In this document: piece after piece, positions 7,037 through 8,879 of the stretch
Numbering within the stretch: the first letter of the stretch is position 1
Layout of the letters: the number at the start of each line of letters is the position of its first letter
Assembly (NCBI GenBank): GCA_905236225.1
Contig: CAJOPM010000144.1
Location: forward strand, 1-8,879
Direction of reading: 5' to 3'
DNA: 8,879 nt
DNA from: an uncultured Eubacterium sp.
Lineage (GTDB): Bacteria > Bacillota > Clostridia > Lachnospirales > Lachnospiraceae
Notes under the pieces: model-generated
What the model saw: the letters and a program-made list of their open reading frames with translations, nothing else
Told to the model about the DNA's origin: nothing
Databases searched by the model: none
Made by a program: the position numbers and the translations under genes

Positions 7037-7960
7037 CTATAATTTTAGCAACTTCGTTGCCTGCGCCATAATATCATCTATAATTTGCTTGCAGCTTTTA
7101 ACATCTTTAATCATACCGGCAATCTGGCCTGCCATTACAGTCCCTCTCTTTACATCTCCGTCAATTACGGCATTTCTAAGAGAGCCGGCTGCGATCTTTT
7201 CAAGTTCATCAAATGATGCACCGGATTTTTCTAATTCAAGATATTCTCTGGTCATCTCATTCCTAAGACTTCTAATGGGATGACCGGTGCTCTCTCCGGT
7301 AACTGTTGAGTCAATATCTTTAGCCTTTATAATCCTTTGCTTATAATTATCGTGACATATGCACTCTGTAGATGCACAGAATCTTGTACCCATCTGTACT
7401 GCCTGCGCTCCAAGCATAAATGCTGCTGCCATTCCTCTTCCGTCTGCAATGCCGCCGGCTGCTATAACCGGAATATCGACTGCGTCTACAATTTGAGGAA
7501 GCAATGTCATTGTTGTAGCATGTCCTATATGACCGCCTGATTCACATCCTTCTGCAACCACAGCATCCGCTCCGCCTTTTTGCATCATTTTTGCAAGTGC
7601 AACACTGGCTACAACAGGTACAACCTTAATACCGGCATCTTTAAATTGTTTCATATACTTTGCCGGATTACCTGCGCCGGTTGTTACCATAGCGATTTTT
7701 TCTTCGCATACAACCTCGACAACTTCATCTGCAAAAGGGCTAAGAAGCATTATATTAACACCGAACGGTTTGTCTGTAAGAGATTTTGCAGTTTTTATCT
7801 CTTCTCTAATAACATCCGCCGGTGCATTTGCTGCTCCGATAATACCAAGGCCACCGGCATTTGACACAGCTGCAGCAAGCTTGCTCGTTGCAGCCCATGC
7901 CATACCGCCCTGGATAATAGGTTTCTCTATTCCAAAAAGCTTTGTAACTTCGGTCTTCAT
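7037..7960 (-). CDS. fabK: FMN-dependent enoyl-ACP reductase II (FabK)
   Basis: FabK reduces trans-2-enoyl-ACP to acyl-ACP, the last step of each elongation cycle, using FMN and NAD(P)H. Its 307-residue TIM barrel shows the PIIQGGMAWAA start (14-24), GGLGIIGAANAP (36-47), KPFGVNIMLLSPF (64-76), TTGAGNP (93-99), the catalytic H144 within ESGGHIG (140-146), and the phosphate-binding IPVIAAGGIADGRG (163-176) and MGTRF (190-194). These blocks closely resemble Streptococcus pneumoniae FabK as I recall it. The superfamily also contains nitronate monooxygenases, but the placement between acpP and fabD settles the call. FabK is unrelated to FabI, and family knowledge says it is insensitive to triclosan. 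Only one base separates its ATG from the acpP stop; the AAGGGA ribosome site lies within the acpP 3' end, implying coupled translation. Confidence 0.95.
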   Translation of the reverse strand: MKTEVTKLFGIEKPIIQGGMAWAATSKLAAAVSNAGGLGIIGAANAPADVIREEIKTAKSLTDKPFGVNIMLLSPFADEVVEVVCEEKIAMVTTGAGNPAKYMKQFKDAGIKVVPVVASVALAKMMQKGGADAVVAEGCESGGHIGHATTMTLLPQIVDAVDIPVIAAGGIADGRGMAAAFMLGAQAVQMGTRFCASTECICHDNYKQRIIKAKDIDSTVTGESTGHPIRSLRNEMTREYLELEKSGASFDELEKIAAGSLRNAVIDGDVKRGTVMAGQIAGMIKDVKSCKQIIDDIMAQATKLLKL

Positions 7961-7961
7961 A

Positions 7962-8189
7962 TTATTCTATTCCCTTACCTTTGAGGTACTCTACTACTTC
8001 TCCAACCTTTGTCATATTCTCAAGATCTTCTGATGGAATCTCGATATCATACTCATCCTCAATATTTGTAATAAGTTCAAATAAATCAAGTGAATCAGCT
8101 CCAAGGTCATCCTTAAAAGTAGTCTCTTGTGTAATATCGGTATCAATATTCAACTGTTCCTTAATCATCTCAATAATCTTCTCTAACAT
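7962..8189 (-). CDS. acpP: Acyl carrier protein
   Basis: AcpP carries the growing acyl chain as a thioester on its 4'-phosphopantetheine arm and is the shared substrate of every Fab enzyme encoded downstream. The 75-residue acidic protein has the family length, with the prosthetic-group site S33 in DDLGADSLDLFEL and helix III in the segment EIPSEDLENMTKVGEVVEYL (50-69). It is the first gene of the operon, which suits a protein needed in large amounts. The ATG at 8189 is preceded by AAAGGAG with six-base spacing, the strongest ribosome site in the cluster. No phosphopantetheinyl transferase gene is present in the window. Confidence 0.97.
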   Translation of the reverse strand: MLEKIIEMIKEQLNIDTDITQETTFKDDLGADSLDLFELITNIEDEYDIEIPSEDLENMTKVGEVVEYLKGKGIE

Positions 8190-8215
8190 CTTTTTCTCCT
8201 TTGCATTTAAATAAT

Positions 8216-8227
8216 TTTGATTTCAAA
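8216..8227. promoter_or_regulatory. Imperfect second FabT-like palindrome
   Basis: TTTGATTTCAAA has perfect five-base arms (TTTGA/TCAAA) around two bases. It is one base shorter than the operator at 8231-8243 and its centre is about 15.5 bases away. It lies in the acpP 5' untranslated region, between the predicted start site and the ribosome site. It could be a weak auxiliary binding site for the same repressor, or chance in AT-rich DNA. Confidence 0.4.
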
Positions 8228-8230
8228 TAT

Positions 8231-8243
8231 TTTGATAATCAAA
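8231..8243 (-). promoter_or_regulatory. FabT-type operator on the acpP operon start site
   Basis: On the operon's coding strand this reads TTTGATTATCAAA, a perfect palindrome of six-base arms around one central base. It matches the core of the site bound by FabT, the MarR-family fatty acid synthesis repressor of streptococci and lactococci. It runs from the last base of the predicted -10 element across the predicted start near 8236, so a bound repressor would block initiation. Family knowledge says FabT uses long-chain acyl-ACP as corepressor; that this holds here is inference. No marR/fabT gene lies in the window. Confidence 0.75.
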
Positions 8244-8270
8244 GTATATCACTACATATTGTTTTGTCAA
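8243..8270 (-). promoter_or_regulatory. Sigma-A promoter of the acpP-accDA operon
   Basis: On the minus strand a perfect -35 TTGACA (8270-8265) is followed after 16 bases by the -10 TATACT (8248-8243). The -10 is preceded by TGA, giving an extended -10 (TGn). The predicted start is near 8236, leaving an untranslated leader of about 47 bases before acpP. I see no riboswitch or attenuator in that leader. No other comparably strong promoter was noticed inside the cluster. Confidence 0.8.
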
Positions 8271-8292
8271 GCGTATTTTTGTGCATTTTTTA

Positions 8293-8321
8293 TTGACTTT
8301 TAAGCGCAGCTACCTTATATT
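8293..8321 (+). promoter_or_regulatory. Sigma-A promoter of the DUF1292 gene
   Basis: The -35 TTGACT (8293-8298) and -10 TATATT (8316-8321) are separated by the optimal 17 bases. The predicted start is near 8328, giving a short leader of about 20 bases. The -35 elements of this promoter and of the divergent acpP promoter are only 22 bases apart (8271-8292), so the two polymerase sites are back to back. Confidence 0.75.
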
Positions 8322-8348
8322 TAAAAAAAAGTTTTTTAGGAGGCAACT

Positions 8349-8759
8349 ATGGGATATATTAGTGAAGCAGATGGCGAAGACGAGGATATGTTTGTAACCC
8401 TCACTTTAGAAGACGATACCGAAGAGGAATGCAGAGTTCTCACCATATTTGAGGTAGATAATCAGGATTATATTGCTATTACACCTGTCGATGAGAACGG
8501 TGAGGATAATGCCGAGGGCGAGGTATATATTTACAGATACTTTGAGAATTCCGACGGTGAAGGTTCTCTTGAGAACATCGAAGATGATGAAGAACTTGAT
8601 ATGGTCTCACAGGTCTTTGATAAGATTATGGACGAGGATTATGAATATGACTATGATTCCGACATAGACTCAGCATTCGGCCAACCCGGCCTGGAAGCTC
8701 AAATTGATGCCGTACTTGACGGCAAGACTATAAGCTTTGATTCCGATTCATACAATTAG
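8349..8759 (+). CDS. Highly acidic DUF1292 family protein of unknown function
   Basis: This 136-residue protein resembles the DUF1292 family (Bacillus YrzB-like). The core at about residues 13-95 has the family pattern: a beta-rich stretch MFVTLTLEDDTEEECRVLTI, then DNQDYIAITPVDE (37-49), a strand EVYIYRYFE, and IEDDEELDMVSQVFDKIM near the end. The family has no established biochemical role. By hand count about 45 of 136 residues are Asp or Glu and only four are Lys or Arg. Residues about 95-136 form an extra acidic, Tyr/Ser-rich tail (DEDYEYDYDSDID) beyond the usual core. There is no signal peptide or membrane segment, so it is probably cytoplasmic. AGGAGG at 8338-8343 lies five bases before the ATG. 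In many Firmicutes the family is encoded beside ruvX and ireB; here it stands alone, divergent from the fab operon. Confidence 0.85.
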   Translation: MGYISEADGEDEDMFVTLTLEDDTEEECRVLTIFEVDNQDYIAITPVDENGEDNAEGEVYIYRYFENSDGEGSLENIEDDEELDMVSQVFDKIMDEDYEYDYDSDIDSAFGQPGLEAQIDAVLDGKTISFDSDSYN

Positions 8760-8820
8760 GTAGTGTAAACTATTTTGTGTAAACCTCTCAGATTGAGGCT
8801 AAAATATTCGATTAGTAAAT

Positions 8821-8856
8821 GAGCCGAAGACCTCTTAGCCTTCGGCTCTAATTTTA
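8821..8856 (+). terminator. Rho-independent terminator after the DUF1292 gene
   Basis: A nine-base-pair stem GAGCCGAAG (8821-8829) with CTTCGGCTC (8840-8848) closes a ten-base loop and is followed by TAATTTTA. The T tract is interrupted, so efficiency may be moderate. It lies about 60 bases beyond the stop codon and would end the monocistronic DUF1292 transcript. Confidence 0.8.
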
Positions 8857-8879
8857 ATTATTAGTAGAAGTGCCGGTCG

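Noticed and set aside
7037..7960. Nitronate monooxygenase as an alternative call for fabK
   Set aside because: The families share a fold, but the extended blocks match FabK as I recall it, and the gene lies between acpP and fabD.
8763..8784. Direct repeat GTGTAAAC at 8763-8770 and 8777-8784
   Set aside because: Two eight-base copies 14 bases apart in AT-rich trailer sequence are easily chance. There are no further copies and no CRISPR-like spacing.
1..8879. Mobile elements, CRISPR arrays, tRNA or rRNA genes, riboswitches
   Set aside because: I saw no transposase, terminal inverted repeats, regular repeat-spacer units, tRNA-like arms or long structured leaders. The only longer non-coding stretches are the 159-base divergent region and the 120-base trailer after 8759, both described.

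Overview
The window carries a nearly complete type II fatty acid synthesis (FAS II) and acetyl-CoA carboxylase operon of a low-to-moderate GC Firmicute. It is most likely a member of class Clostridia, plausibly Lachnospiraceae. That placement is inferred from FabK as the enoyl reductase, strong AGGAG-type ribosome binding sites, the short Gram-positive AccA form, a DUF1292 protein and AT-rich intergenic DNA. It has not been tested by any search.

Layout: positions 1-28 hold a strong hairpin terminator that begins inside the stop codon of the last operon gene. Positions 27-8189 are nine tightly packed minus-strand genes, transcribed from right to left in the order acpP, fabK, fabD, fabG, fabF, accB, fabZ, accC, accDA. 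Gaps are only 1 to 39 bases, and most Shine-Dalgarno sequences overlap the stop of the previous gene or lie in its last codons. Positions 8190-8348 are a 159-base divergent control region with two near-consensus sigma-A promoters. A perfect FabT-type palindrome sits on the start site of the acpP promoter, and an imperfect second palindrome lies beside it. Positions 8349-8759 encode a very acidic DUF1292 protein on the plus strand, followed by a hairpin terminator at 8821-8848.

How the genes work together: AccC carboxylates biotin carried on AccB, and the fused AccD-AccA protein transfers the carboxyl group to acetyl-CoA to make malonyl-CoA. FabD loads malonate onto the acyl carrier protein (AcpP). 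FabF extends the chain, FabG reduces the keto group, FabZ dehydrates, and FabK makes the saturated acyl-ACP. The order matches the well-known streptococcal fab cluster (fabT-fabH-acpP-fabK-fabD-fabG-fabF-accB-fabZ-accC-accD-accA). Here the fabT and fabH positions are replaced by a divergent DUF1292 gene, and accD and accA are fused into one reading frame.

I found no wholly new system. The points most worth a second look are the FabT-like operator without an adjacent regulator gene, the AccD-AccA fusion, the Met/Pro-repeat linker in AccB, and the DUF1292 gene sharing the fab control region.
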